Source: Streptomyces sp. NBC_00457
GTDB lineage: Bacteria > Actinomycetota > Actinomycetes > Streptomycetales > Streptomycetaceae
Direction: 5' to 3'
Length of the DNA: 64,000 nucleotides
Assembly (NCBI RefSeq): GCF_036014015.1
Contig: NZ_CP107905.1
Location: 2,356,001-2,420,000, forward strand
Below are positions 22,389 to 31,313 of the stretch, piece after piece. The position numbers and the translations under genes were made by a program. The notes under the pieces are model-generated. The model saw nothing but the letters and a program-made list of their open reading frames with translations. It did no database searches and was not told the DNA's origin. Every line of letters starts with the position of its first letter. The first letter of the stretch is position 1.

Positions 22389-24188
22389 CTACGGCGCGGG
22401 GTACACCACTTGCGCGGACCCACCACCCCGCCGCACCTTCTCCGCAGCAGCCAGCCACTTCCCACCCGGCAACCGCTGCACACCCGTCGCCGCCCCGATC
22501 TCGGCGTTCTGCCGGAAGCCGTGCCCGATCGCTTCCAACTGCCCCTTCAACGGACTGCTCCACAGCCCCGGTTCGAGCTCGGTGGTCGTCTGGTTGCGCT
22601 GACTGGCCCGCGGCGCAGCAATCGCGTCGACCAGCGGCAGGCCTCGGTCGACAAACCCGGTCAGCGTCTGCAGCACGGTCGTGATGATGGTGGCCCCACC
22701 GGGCGACCCGAGCGCCACGACCGGCTTGCCGTGCTGGTCGAGGACGATCGTCGGGGACATGGACGAGCGCGGGCGCTTGCCCGGACCCGGCAGGTTCGGG
22801 TCGTGGACGGCCGGACTGGCCGGGGTGAAGGAGAAGTCCGTCAGCTCGTTGTTGAGGATGAAGCCACGGCCCGGGACCGTGATGCCGCTGCCGCCGGTCT
22901 GCTCGATGGTCAGCGTGTACGAGACGACGTTGCCCCACTTGTCGGCCACCGTGAGGTGGGTCGTGCTGTCGCCCTCGTACGTGGTCGGGGCCGCCGTGCC
23001 TCCCGTGTCGCAGGCCGCCGGATCGCGCGGGTCGCCCGGCGCGACCGGGCTCGTCAGCACCGCGTCGTCCCTGATGAGGCACTCCCGCGAATCGGCGTAC
23101 CGCTGGGACAGCAGCTCCTTCGTCGGTACGTCCTCAAAGGCGGGGTCGCCGACCCAGCGCCCCCGGTCCGCGAACGCGATCCGGCTCGCTTCGATGTAGC
23201 GGTGCAGGTACTGCACCTCGCTCGCCTTCGACAGGTCGGTGTTCTCCAGGATGTTGAGGGCCTCACCGACCGTCGTGCCGCCGGAGGACGACGGCGCCAT
23301 GGAGTAGACGCCGAGACCGCGGTACGAGGACTTGGTCGGGGCCTGGAGCTTGGTGCGATAGGCGGCGAGATCCTTGGCGGACAGGTCGCCGGGGCGGGCG
23401 TTCCAGCCCGAACTCGGCTCCACGGGCGGGTTGTTGACCGTGTCGACGATGTCCTCGGCCAAGTCGCCCCGGTAGAGCGCGCCGACACCCTTCTTCGCCA
23501 ACTCCGCGTAGGTGCGGGCGAGATCGGGGTTCTTGAAGGTGGAGCCGACGACAGGAAGCGCGCCGTTCGGCAGGAACAGCTCGGCGGTGTCCGGGAAGTA
23601 GCGGAACCGGGTCTCGTTGGCGGCGGTCTGCGTGCGGAAGGTGTCGTCGACGACGAAGCCGTCACGCGCGAGTCGCTCCGCCGGCTTCAGCAGGGTGCCC
23701 AGCCCCCTGCTCCCCCACTTGTCCAGCGCCTTCTGCCAGGTGGCAGGCGTGCCCGGGGTTCCGACACTCAGGCCGCTGCTGACGGCCTCGGCGAAGGGGA
23801 TCGCCGTGCCGTTCTCCACGAAGAGCTGCGAGTCGGCGGTCAGGGGCGCGGTCTCACGGCCGTCGATCGTGTGCACCGTACGGGACTTGGCGTCGTAGTA
23901 GACGAAGTAGCCGCCTCCGCCGATGCCGGAGGAGTACGGCTCGGTGACGCCGAGCGCGGCGGCCGTGGCCACGGCCGCGTCGACGGCGTTGCCACCCCGC
24001 TTCAGGACCTCGATACCGGCGGCGGAGGCGTCCGCGTCGACGCTGGCGACGGCGCCGCCGTAGCCGACGGCGACGGGGACCTTCTCGACGGCCGGACGGG
24101 AAGCGGCGGGAGGCGCCGCCGCCCCCACCGACATCATGGCGACCGAGACCGCCAGGACCGACAGCTTGCGTGCGACGGAACGACGCAT
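22389..24188 (-). CDS. ggt: Gamma-glutamyltransferase, secreted precursor
   Basis: N-terminal nucleophile hydrolase of 599 residues that cleaves gamma-glutamyl bonds of glutathione and related compounds outside the cell. It has a basic N-terminus and a hydrophobic signal segment ending near Ala30. Substrate-site motifs include GIGGGGYFVYYD with DGRETAP and the autoprocessing Thr in GDSTTHLTVADKWGN near residue 408. GSPGGATIITTVLQ lies in the small subunit. The ATG at 24188 is preceded by GGAGG at good spacing; the GTG two codons earlier lies inside that site. It is intact, unlike the fragment at 6183-6440. Confidence 0.92.
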   Translation of the reverse strand: MRRSVARKLSVLAVSVAMMSVGAAAPPAASRPAVEKVPVAVGYGGAVASVDADASAAGIEVLKRGGNAVDAAVATAAALGVTEPYSSGIGGGGYFVYYDAKSRTVHTIDGRETAPLTADSQLFVENGTAIPFAEAVSSGLSVGTPGTPATWQKALDKWGSRGLGTLLKPAERLARDGFVVDDTFRTQTAANETRFRYFPDTAELFLPNGALPVVGSTFKNPDLARTYAELAKKGVGALYRGDLAEDIVDTVNNPPVEPSSGWNARPGDLSAKDLAAYRTKLQAPTKSSYRGLGVYSMAPSSSGGTTVGEALNILENTDLSKASEVQYLHRYIEASRIAFADRGRWVGDPAFEDVPTKELLSQRYADSRECLIRDDAVLTSPVAPGDPRDPAACDTGGTAAPTTYEGDSTTHLTVADKWGNVVSYTLTIEQTGGSGITVPGRGFILNNELTDFSFTPASPAVHDPNLPGPGKRPRSSMSPTIVLDQHGKPVVALGSPGGATIITTVLQTLTGFVDRGLPLVDAIAAPRASQRNQTTTELEPGLWSSPLKGQLEAIGHGFRQNAEIGAATGVQRLPGGKWLAAAEKVRRGGGSAQVVYPAP

Positions 24189-24270
24189 CCGCACCTCCAG
24201 TCAGGGACCGTTCGCGCAGCCTAATGGATCGACATGCCCCCGTCAGGAGCACCCGCTACCATGCGCGCCC

Positions 24271-25029
24271 ATGAATGACGACGTACGCAACATCGTCCTC
24301 GGCGTGGTGGCCGCGGGCATCAGTGCCGCGCTCGGCTGGCTGGCCCGGACCTATGTGTGGAAGCGGAAACTCCGCCGCAAGCAGGCCTTCTTCGGGCTGC
24401 CGGAGAACTCGGAGTCCCTGCTCGTCGTCAACCGCGACCCGGCCACCTCCGAACCGGCGGTGCACCGCTTCGACGTGTTCGCCCTGCTGGAGCTGTCCGC
24501 GCTGATCAAGGACTGCGGCGCGCACACCCAGGTGATCACGCAGGACGCTGCCCATCAGGGTTTCGGCGAGCGTACGGAGTTCTGTGTGGGCGGGCCGGGG
24601 TCGAACCGGCGCATGCTGGCCCATATGTCCGCGATGCTGCCCGGTATACGGATCAACATCGACCCCGAACCCGGCCCGGACCGGGGCGCCTTCCAGATCG
24701 GCAGCGAGCGCTACCGCATGGAGGCGGGCGTCGCCGAGTACGTGCTGCTGGCCCGGCTCACCGCGGGCGACCCGAAGCAGAGCCGTCCGGTCTTCCTCTT
24801 CTGCGGCCAGCGCGCCATCACCAACCAGGCCGCGACCCGCTATCTGGCCCGCAACCACGAGCGCCTGGCCCGCAAGCACGGCAGCAACTCCTTCGTCCTG
24901 CTGCTGAAGGTCATCAACTCCCAGGCCTACGGACCGGACGTGGTCGAACTCGTCGACGATGTCACCCGGACCGCGCAGACGCCGCTGCCGGCGCCGGCGG
25001 CTCCGCGCAACTCCCACCGCGCCTCCTGA
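24271..25029 (+). CDS. Membrane-anchored conserved hypothetical protein
   Basis: Protein of 252 residues with one N-terminal hydrophobic helix (NIVLGVVAAGISAALGWLA) and a cytoplasmic-type basic stop KRKLRRK. A soluble alpha/beta domain follows, with glycine-containing loops such as EFCVGGPGSNRRM and FLFCGQRAITNQAATRYL. The alternation of hydrophobic strands with GG/GQ loops suggests a Rossmann-like or nucleotide-binding fold. I cannot name a family. The start at 24271 lies directly before the membrane helix. It has no obvious operon partner. Confidence 0.7.
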   Translation: MNDDVRNIVLGVVAAGISAALGWLARTYVWKRKLRRKQAFFGLPENSESLLVVNRDPATSEPAVHRFDVFALLELSALIKDCGAHTQVITQDAAHQGFGERTEFCVGGPGSNRRMLAHMSAMLPGIRINIDPEPGPDRGAFQIGSERYRMEAGVAEYVLLARLTAGDPKQSRPVFLFCGQRAITNQAATRYLARNHERLARKHGSNSFVLLLKVINSQAYGPDVVELVDDVTRTAQTPLPAPAAPRNSHRAS

Positions 25030-25301
25030 GTCCCACCGGGCTCGGCCACGGGCGCTCCGACACAGGGGCGGAACCCGTCCGGCGTGCAGCTGACCTTCTC
25101 CTCGCCTCCGCAGTGCGAGCAGTGATCTCCGGCTGCCGCCGGGCGGGCCTGGCGCTGTGACTTGCTGCCCCCTACCCCGCTCTCAACTGTGTCGTGGTTG
25201 CCGCAAACTATCCAGGATAAGAGGGGCATAAGCGCACGACACGCACCTTTCGGGCATTAGCCATATTTACCGCGAATTGCGAGTTCAAGGGAAACTGAGG
25301 G

Positions 25302-25709
25302 TCACGCCTCCGCGACCTCCGCGTACAGCTGCGACAGTTCGGGCACCCCGCTGGACGCCCATTCCTGGCCGGAGGCGACGACATCGAACTCGCGGCCCGA
25401 AGCGAGCCGGATCACCGGCTGGCCGTTGGGCCAGATCTCCCACGCGGCGCCCGGCACGGTACGCACGATCACGGTGCCCAGATACAGACCGGCGTCGTTG
25501 CCCAGCCAGGGCAGGATCTCCTCGTCGTCCCGCCACCGCGGGACCAACTGGTCGAGTTCCTCCAACGAGGCGGCGGAGTCGTCCAGTCGGACGCCCTCCT
25601 CGGACGCCTGGGAGCGCAGCAGTTCACACTCGGCAAGGAGTTCGGCGATGCCCTCGGCGTCGGGGAACCCGGGCTTCTTGCTCCGGTCGCCCAGAAAAGG
25701 GATCTTCAT
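25302..25709 (-). CDS. Small conserved hypothetical protein (DUF6278-like)
   Basis: Soluble protein of 135 residues with an N-terminal MKIPFLGDRSKKPG, an acidic helical middle and the segment PWLGNDAGLYLGTVIVRTV then PNGQPVIRL. I associate it with the Streptomyces family called DUF6278, from memory. Function is unknown. The ATG is near a GGAG-poor leader. It is followed by a gap that holds copy 5 of the hairpin repeat, which belongs to the xth gene. Confidence 0.7.
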   Translation of the reverse strand: MKIPFLGDRSKKPGFPDAEGIAELLAECELLRSQASEEGVRLDDSAASLEELDQLVPRWRDDEEILPWLGNDAGLYLGTVIVRTVPGAAWEIWPNGQPVIRLASGREFDVVASGQEWASSGVPELSQLYAEVAEA

Positions 25710-25782
25710 ACCCCCAGCCTGTCATTCGCACCGCCGTGCGCACCACAGGCGCGGAGGTGATTTAGCTGCGGGTCGGTGGGGG

Positions 25783-25818
25783 CTGGTCGCGCAGTTCCCC
25801 GCGCCCCTATCGGGGCGC
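25783..25818 (-). terminator. Hairpin-plus-tail repeat, copy 5
   Basis: Stem GCGCCCC/GGGGCGC (25801-25818), loop TATC, with the conserved tail on the minus strand. It begins 15 nt after the exonuclease III stop codon in the same orientation. Confidence 0.65.
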
Positions 25819-25833
25819 TCCAGCGCAGGCCGC

Positions 25834-26613
25834 TTACACCTCCAGGTCCACTACCACCGGCGCGTGGTCCGACGCGCCCTTGCCCTTGCGTTCCTCTCGG
25901 TCCACGTAGGAGTCCTTGACCGCCTTGGTGAACGGCTCGTTGCCGTAGACGAGGTCGATGCGCATGCCGCGGTTCTTGGGGAAGCAGAGCTGGCGGTAGT
26001 CCCAGTACGTGAAGGGGTGGTCGTACTTGAGGGGGCGGGGGACGACGTCCGACAGGCCTGCCTCGCGCAGGGAGGCGAGGGCCGCGCGCTCGGCGGGGGT
26101 GACGTGGGTGGAGCCTTCGAAGGCGGACACGTCGTAGACGTCGTCGTCCGTCGGCGCCACGTTGTAGTCGCCCATCACCGCGAACGGGCGGCTGCCGGAC
26201 GCGTCGCCCGCGACGGTCGCCTTGAGGGCCTCGAACCACTGGAGCTTGTAGGCGTAGTGGGGGTGGTCCACCTCACGGCCGTTCGGCACGTACACCGACC
26301 AGACGCGGACCGGGCCGCAGGTGGCGGCGATGGCGCGGGGCTCGACCACGCCGTCGAAGCCGGGGTCGCCGGGCAGGCCCTTGACCACGTCCTCAAGGCC
26401 TATGCGGGAGAGCACCGCCACGCCGTTCCACCGGCCGGTCGCGTGGACCGCCGACTCGTAGCCGAGCTCGCGCAGTTGAGCGGACGGGAACTGGTCCTCG
26501 GCGACCTTGGCCTCCTGGAGGCAGAGCACGTCGGTGCCGCTGCTCTCCAGCCAGGCCAGGAGCCTCGGCAGGCGGGCGGTGATCGAGTTCACGTTCCAGG
26601 TCGCGATGCGCAT
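25834..26613 (-). CDS. xth: Exodeoxyribonuclease III (AP endonuclease)
   Basis: EEP-superfamily nuclease of 259 residues for base-excision repair. Visible catalytic motifs are MRIATWNVNSI at the N-terminus, LCLQEAKV (metal Glu), GDYNVAPTDDDV (Asp/Asn) and GASDHAPVVVDL (Asp-His pair). An in-frame start ten codons upstream is rejected because the family begins with MRIATWN. It stands close to the MBL-fold gene upstream, without overlap. Confidence 0.93.
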   Translation of the reverse strand: MRIATWNVNSITARLPRLLAWLESSGTDVLCLQEAKVAEDQFPSAQLRELGYESAVHATGRWNGVAVLSRIGLEDVVKGLPGDPGFDGVVEPRAIAATCGPVRVWSVYVPNGREVDHPHYAYKLQWFEALKATVAGDASGSRPFAVMGDYNVAPTDDDVYDVSAFEGSTHVTPAERAALASLREAGLSDVVPRPLKYDHPFTYWDYRQLCFPKNRGMRIDLVYGNEPFTKAVKDSYVDREERKGKGASDHAPVVVDLEV

Positions 26614-26658
26614 GTCCCACAACCTACCGGGCGGGTCTGACAACGCGGCCCGGGGTTC

Positions 26659-27294
26659 TCAGACCTCCGCCGACGCCCCCGGCGTCAGCCGCAGGTGCTC
26701 CGCGCCGCCGAGGGCGCCGATCTGGTTGTCGTAGATCGGGCGGGCCAGGTCGGTGAGCAGGGCGTCGTGGATGTCGTACGCGCGCCGCGGCTTGACCTCG
26801 CGGACGTAGTCGATGACCTCGGAGATCTTGCTCCAGGGGGCCATGACCGGGAGCATCAGCGTGTCCACGGCACGGTCGGGGACGGTGAGGGCGTCGCCGG
26901 GGTGGAAGACGCGGCCGCCGTCGACGAGGTAGCCGACGTTGGTGATGCGGGGGATGTCCGGGTGGATCACGGCGTGCAGTTCGCCGTGGACCTGGATGTC
27001 GAAGCCCGCGGCTGTGAAGGTGTCGCCGTGGCCGACGGTGTGCACGCGGCCGGGGAAAGCCGGCGAGATCTTGTCCGCGACGGACTTGAGGGTCCAGATC
27101 TCGGCGGCCGGGTTGGCCTCCATGGCCGACCGCAGCCGCTCCTCGTTGAAGTGGTCGGGGTGCTCGTGGGTGACGAGGATCGCGTCCGCGCCGACCGCGG
27201 CGTCCTCCTCGCTGAATCCCCCGGGGTCGAGGACGAGCGTCCGCCCGTCCTTCTCGAGGCGGATACAGGAGTGCGACTTCTTCGTCAGCTTCAT
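26659..27294 (-). CDS. MBL-fold metal-dependent hydrolase
   Basis: Protein of 211 residues of the metallo-beta-lactamase fold, UlaG/YtnP-like in length. The metal motif HxHxDH appears as VTHEHPDHF, and later ligands lie in HGELHAVIH and FHPGDAL. Homology begins at MKLTKKSHSCIRLE, so the ATG at 27294 is used and the longer upstream frame is ignored. The substrate is unknown. It lies between PcaL and exonuclease III on the same strand. Confidence 0.87.
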   Translation of the reverse strand: MKLTKKSHSCIRLEKDGRTLVLDPGGFSEEDAAVGADAILVTHEHPDHFNEERLRSAMEANPAAEIWTLKSVADKISPAFPGRVHTVGHGDTFTAAGFDIQVHGELHAVIHPDIPRITNVGYLVDGGRVFHPGDALTVPDRAVDTLMLPVMAPWSKISEVIDYVREVKPRRAYDIHDALLTDLARPIYDNQIGALGGAEHLRLTPGASAEV

Positions 27295-27325
27295 GACACC
27301 ATCCTGCCTCCGGGGCGCCGCGGGA

Positions 27326-28621
27326 TCACTCCGTGGGCGTGGTCTCCTCGCGGATGACCTGCTGAGCCACCTTGAACGCGCTGTTCGCCGCCGGTACGCC
27401 GCAGTAGACGGCCGCCTGCAGCAGCACTTCCTTGATCTCGAGGGGGGTGAGGCCGTTGCGCAGGGCCGCCCGGGTGTGGAAGGCGAGCTCGTCCAGGTGG
27501 CCGCCCGCGACCAGGGCGGTGAGGGTGACGCAGCTGCGGGCCCGTCGGTCGAGTCCTGGTCGGTCCCAGATCTCGCCCCACGCATACCGGGTGATGAACT
27601 CCTGGAAGTCCCCGGAGAATTCGTCGGCCTGCGCCAGCGCCCGGTCGACATGCGCGTCGCCGAGCACCTCGCGGCGCACCTTGAGCCCGGCTTCGTACGG
27701 ATCGGGCCGCCCCGTGGGCTGCGGCGGTACGACGGCCGCGGCGATCTCGGCGATGGGCGCGGGCTGCGGCGGTGCGGCCAGGACCGGCTTGACCGGGGTG
27801 GCCTGGATGGCGACCTGGCCGGTGGAGGTGTCGTAGGCGGGCTGCCAGGCGGTGGAGAAGTGCCGGACGAGTAGGTCGGTGACGGCGGCGGGCTGTTCGA
27901 CGGGCACCAGGTGGGAGGCGCCGGGGACCACCGCGAGCCGCGCGTCCGGTATTCCGGCGACCAGGGTGCGGGCCTCGGCGGGGCCGGTGACCTGGTCCTC
28001 CGAGCCGACGAGCACGAGGGTGGGGACGCCGACGCGGCCTAGTTCCGGCCGGACGTCGAAGGAGGCGAGCGCCTCGCAGGCGGCTATGTAGCAGCCGGGG
28101 TCGGTGGTGCGCACCATCTGCACCGCCCACTCGGTGATCGCGGGCTGCGCGGCGGCGAACCCGCCGGTGAACCAGCGGTCCGGGGAGCTACGGGCGATGG
28201 GGTCGAGCCCGTTCGTGCGCACGATCACCCCGCGCTGCCGGAACTCGTCGGCCGTGCCGAAGCGGGGCGAGGCGGCGATCAGCGCGAGCGAGGCGAGGCG
28301 CTCCGGGTGCCGCAGCGCCAGCTCCACACCGACGGCGCCGCCGAGCGCACAGCCCGCGTAGCCGAAGCGCTGCACGCCGAGCCCGTCCAGCGTGGCGAGC
28401 AGCCGGTCGGCCACCTCGGCGACCGAGCCCGCCGGGTACGCCGGTGCGCCGCCGTGTCCCGGTAGATCGAACCGGAAGACGCGCCACTGCTTCGTCAGCT
28501 CGGGGACCTGCCGGTCCCACATGTGCCAGGTGGTGCCCAGGGAGGGACCCAGGATCAGGACTGGTAGGTGTTCTGGCCCGTCAAAGCGGTACTGCAGCGT
28601 CTCTGTCTTGCCTTCGGTCAC
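27326..28621 (-). CDS. pcaL: Fused 3-oxoadipate enol-lactonase / 4-carboxymuconolactone decarboxylase
   Basis: Two-domain enzyme of 431 residues acting late in the protocatechuate branch of the beta-ketoadipate pathway. Residues 1-260 are an alpha/beta hydrolase (PcaD part) with FDLPGHG and the acid/His segments LVLVGSEDQ and GASHLVPVEQP. A Pro/Ala linker follows. Residues about 310-431 are a carboxymuconolactone decarboxylase domain (PcaC part) with WGEIWDRPGLD and LNGLTPLEIKEVLL-like helices. At the nucleophile elbow the expected GxSxGG reads GCALGG, so the Ser position is Ala. No other pca gene is adjacent; in many Streptomyces pcaL belongs to a pca operon. Confidence 0.88.
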   Translation of the reverse strand: MTEGKTETLQYRFDGPEHLPVLILGPSLGTTWHMWDRQVPELTKQWRVFRFDLPGHGGAPAYPAGSVAEVADRLLATLDGLGVQRFGYAGCALGGAVGVELALRHPERLASLALIAASPRFGTADEFRQRGVIVRTNGLDPIARSSPDRWFTGGFAAAQPAITEWAVQMVRTTDPGCYIAACEALASFDVRPELGRVGVPTLVLVGSEDQVTGPAEARTLVAGIPDARLAVVPGASHLVPVEQPAAVTDLLVRHFSTAWQPAYDTSTGQVAIQATPVKPVLAAPPQPAPIAEIAAAVVPPQPTGRPDPYEAGLKVRREVLGDAHVDRALAQADEFSGDFQEFITRYAWGEIWDRPGLDRRARSCVTLTALVAGGHLDELAFHTRAALRNGLTPLEIKEVLLQAAVYCGVPAANSAFKVAQQVIREETTPTE

Positions 28622-28650
28622 GGGTTCACACCTTCATCTGTCACGATCTG

Positions 28651-28812
28651 TCACACGTTCCCTGCGAGACCTCCACATGCCTCCGCCGCTGGAAGCAGGT
28701 CCGCCACGTCCCGCTTCAGGTACCACTTCTTCGTCGTCTTCACGTTCGTGTGCCCGGTCCACCTGGTGAGCAGGTGATTTGGCACATCGTTGTTGGCGAG
28801 TACGTGAGGCGA
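28651..28812 (-). pseudogene. C-terminal remnant of a tyrosine recombinase (integrase)
   Basis: An open stretch ending at a TGA (28651-28653, read on the minus strand) encodes about 54 residues, including SPHVLANNDVPNHLL, TRWTGHTNVKTTKKWY and LKRDVADLLPAAEA. The GHTNxxTTxxWY block is the C-terminal catalytic part of phage/ICE integrases, including the Tyr nucleophile. The N-terminal core and the Arg-His motif upstream are missing. This is a trace of an integrated element at the left edge of an accessory-looking region. Confidence 0.65.
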
Positions 28813-28860
28813 GACGCCCGAGCATCGTACAGACGGGTGAGAACCGGGCCGCCCGAGGCG

Positions 28861-29103
28861 CTACTCCGGTGACTGCCGGCCGATCCCAAGATCGCTTGCG
28901 GCGTCGAAGCCGACGCGCTCGTGCGGTGGAGCGGCTGGGCGGGCGATGTCGGCTCCCAGGTCGAAAGCGGCAGCGGCGATCGCATCGGCCATGTCCGCCT
29001 CCTGGTGCTGTCGCTTCGCTCGTTCGTGATGTGCGCTCAGCAGATCAGCGATTCTCCGGATCGGACCGTGCCGGAGATCAGCGGCCGGCGTTTCCTCGCT
29101 CAT
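28861..29103 (-). CDS. Small hypothetical protein after pyruvate oxidase
   Basis: Eighty residues, Ala/His-rich and predicted helical (ADLRHGPIRRIADLLSAHHE, then a Glu/Ala-rich helix), with no membrane or signal segment. It starts 26 nt downstream of the pyruvate oxidase stop and has a purine-rich GAAGGGAA upstream, so it is probably co-transcribed. I do not recognise a family. Its existence rests on frame continuity, spacing and start site only. Confidence 0.5.
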   Translation of the reverse strand: MSEETPAADLRHGPIRRIADLLSAHHERAKRQHQEADMADAIAAAAFDLGADIARPAAPPHERVGFDAASDLGIGRQSPE

Positions 29104-29129
29104 GAATGGTGATTCCCTTCCGGACATCT

Positions 29130-30866
29130 TCAGAGGCGGGGAACGTTTCGCAGGTTGGCGCGGGCCAGGTCGAGCATCTTGCCGACGCCGCCGTCGAGCA
29201 CTGTCCGGCCGGCGGCGAAGGCGAATCCCTTGACCTGGGCGGCCGAGATGTGCGGCGGGATCGACAGCGCGTTGGGGTCGGTCACCAGGTCGACCAGGAA
29301 CGGCCCGTCGTGGGCGAGCGCCTGCTTGAGTCCGTCGACGACGTCCCCGGGGCGCTCGATGCGGATCGCCTCGATGCCCGCGCCGCGGGCGATCGCCGCG
29401 TAGTCCACCGGCCCATGGTCGGTCTCGTGCTCGGGCAGTCCCTCGACCAGCATCTCCAACTTCACCATCCCGAGGGAGGAGTTGTTGAAGACGATCGTCT
29501 TCACCGGCAGCTCGTGCAGCTTCACCGTGAGCAACTCGCCCATCAGCATGCCCAGCCCACCGTCGCCGGACATCGAGATCACCTGGCGGCCGGGGTAGGC
29601 GAACTGCGCGCCGATGGCGTGCGGCAGCGCGTTGGCCATCGTGCCGTGCAGGAACGAGCCGATCACCCGGCGCCGCCCATTGGGGGTCAGATAACGCGCC
29701 GCCCACACGTTGGACATGCCGGTGTCCACGGTGAACACCGCGTCGTCGGCGGCGAGATCGTCCAGAACCGAGGCCGCGTACTCGGGGTGGATCGGCGTGT
29801 GCCGCTCGACGTCGTGGGTGTAGGCCGAGACCTTCTCCAGCGACCTGGCATGCTTGTGCAGCATCCGGTCCAGAAAGGCACGATCCGCCTTCGCCCCGAC
29901 CAGCGGCAGCACGGCCCGCAGTGTTTCCCGGACATCGCCGTGGACCCCGAGTTCCAGCACAGTACGACGGCCGAGGCGGCCCGCATCGTGGTCGATCTGT
30001 ACGGTCCGCGCCTGCGGCAGGAAGTCGTTGTACGGGAAATCGGTGCCGAGCAGGACGACCAGGTCGGCCTCGTGCATCGCGTCGAAGCAGGCGCCGTAGC
30101 CCAGCAGACCGCTCATGCCCACGTCGTACGGGTTGTCGAACTGGATCCACTCCTTGCCCCGCAGGGAGTGCCCGATGGGGGCGGCGGTCTTCTGGGCGAG
30201 CGCCATGACCTCGGCGTGCGCGTCCCGCACCCCCGCACCGCAGAACAGCATCACCTTCCGTGCCGCGTTCACCTTCTCGGCCAGCGCCCGAACCTGTGTG
30301 TCCGGCGCGACGACCCGGCCGCGTTCGGTGACCAGATCGCTGCTTCCCGTCGGGTGAGTCGCCTCGGCGTGCGCGACATCGCCCGGTATCACCAGGACCG
30401 ACACCGCGCTGTTGCCCAGAGCCCGCTGCATGGCGATCCGCAGAACCCGGGGCATCTGCCCGGGGGTGCCGATCATCTCGCAGTAGTCGCTGCAGTCGGT
30501 GAACAGCCTTTCCGGGTGCGTCTCCTGGAAGAATCCGGTGCCGATCTGGTGGGACGGGATGTGCGAGGCGAGTGCCAGCACGGGCGCACCGGAGCGGTGC
30601 GCGTCGTACAGCCCCTGGATCAGATGGGTGTTTCCGGGGCCACAGCTTCCGGCACACACCGCGAGCCTGCCGGTCAGCTGCGCCTCCGCCGCCGCGGCGA
30701 AGGCGGCGGCCTCCTCGTTCCGTACATGCACCCACTCGATGCCGTCGGTACGGCGCACCGCGTCGACCACCGAGTTCAGGCTGTCACCCACCACGCCGTA
30801 GATCCGCTCCACGCCTGCCTGGCGCAGAACGTCCACCATCTGCTGGGCCACGGTCAGATTCCGCAT
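29130..30866 (-). CDS. poxB: Pyruvate dehydrogenase (quinone) / pyruvate oxidase
   Basis: Thiamine-diphosphate enzyme of 578 residues that decarboxylates pyruvate to acetate (or acetyl phosphate) with electrons passed to FAD and usually quinones. The N-terminal TPP pyrimidine domain has GVVGDSLNSVVDA and the activating Glu in VRNEEAAAFAA. A central FAD region follows. The C-terminal TPP-binding motif is GDGGLGMLMGEL and runs to NNSSLG. The start at 30866 has GGGGAGAAG before it. A RGTTGA-N4-TCAACY-like palindrome lies 62 nt upstream of the start, so control by the nearby MarR protein is likely. Confidence 0.9.
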   Translation of the reverse strand: MRNLTVAQQMVDVLRQAGVERIYGVVGDSLNSVVDAVRRTDGIEWVHVRNEEAAAFAAAAEAQLTGRLAVCAGSCGPGNTHLIQGLYDAHRSGAPVLALASHIPSHQIGTGFFQETHPERLFTDCSDYCEMIGTPGQMPRVLRIAMQRALGNSAVSVLVIPGDVAHAEATHPTGSSDLVTERGRVVAPDTQVRALAEKVNAARKVMLFCGAGVRDAHAEVMALAQKTAAPIGHSLRGKEWIQFDNPYDVGMSGLLGYGACFDAMHEADLVVLLGTDFPYNDFLPQARTVQIDHDAGRLGRRTVLELGVHGDVRETLRAVLPLVGAKADRAFLDRMLHKHARSLEKVSAYTHDVERHTPIHPEYAASVLDDLAADDAVFTVDTGMSNVWAARYLTPNGRRRVIGSFLHGTMANALPHAIGAQFAYPGRQVISMSGDGGLGMLMGELLTVKLHELPVKTIVFNNSSLGMVKLEMLVEGLPEHETDHGPVDYAAIARGAGIEAIRIERPGDVVDGLKQALAHDGPFLVDLVTDPNALSIPPHISAAQVKGFAFAAGRTVLDGGVGKMLDLARANLRNVPRL

Positions 30867-30927
30867 CGCCGGACTTCTCCCCTCAGGCTGCATGCCTGTC
30901 CCGTAAGACTCTCGACAGTCTCAATAT

Positions 30928-30943
30928 AGTTGACGCATCTACT
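30928..30943. promoter_or_regulatory. MarR-type palindrome, site A (poxB)
   Basis: AGTTGACGCATCTACT matches the 16-mer RGTTGA-N4-TCAACY with one mismatch. On the minus strand a TATATT -10-like box (30923-30928) directly abuts it, so binding would block poxB transcription. The same motif occurs at five other places between 30.9 and 35.7 kb. Confidence 0.5.
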
Positions 30944-30952
30944 TTAGAAGCA

Positions 30953-31291
30953 TCAGTCGAGCTGCGCCTTCAGCCACCGCAGAACATCAGGAGTGACCGG
31001 GTCAGTGATGTCCGCGAACTCGTCGTGCCGCTTGAGGAACTTGGCGACGTAGGGGCAGACCGGGACGATCCGCATTCCGGACGCGCGCACGTCGGCGAGT
31101 GCCTGCTGGACCAGTTGTGGGCCCAGCCCCTGGCCGGCGAAGGTCTTGTCGATCTCCGTGTGGAAGAAGACACGCTGCACGCCCAGGTCACGGTAGGCGG
31201 TCAGACCGGCACGTCGGCCGTCGACCAGGATCTCGTACCGTCGATCGGCGTCCGCGCGCTCGACGACCGTGGTGGTGGAGGACTCGCTCAT
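30953..31291 (-). CDS. Small GNAT acetyltransferase (YjdJ/PF14542-like), copy 1
   Basis: Single-domain protein of 112 residues. It shows VFFHTEIDKTFAGQGLGPQL, which is the acetyl-CoA pyrophosphate loop (QGLG) of the short GNAT family PF14542, then VPVCPYVAKFLKRHDEF. Substrate unknown. It starts 22 nt after the pirin stop, so it is the second gene of a pirin-GNAT unit. Two more members of this small family occur at 33681-33989 and 37617-38048. Confidence 0.87.
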   Translation of the reverse strand: MSESSTTTVVERADADRRYEILVDGRRAGLTAYRDLGVQRVFFHTEIDKTFAGQGLGPQLVQQALADVRASGMRIVPVCPYVAKFLKRHDEFADITDPVTPDVLRWLKAQLD

Positions 31292-31313
31292 CGTGTGCCT
31301 TTCGTAAGGGAGT

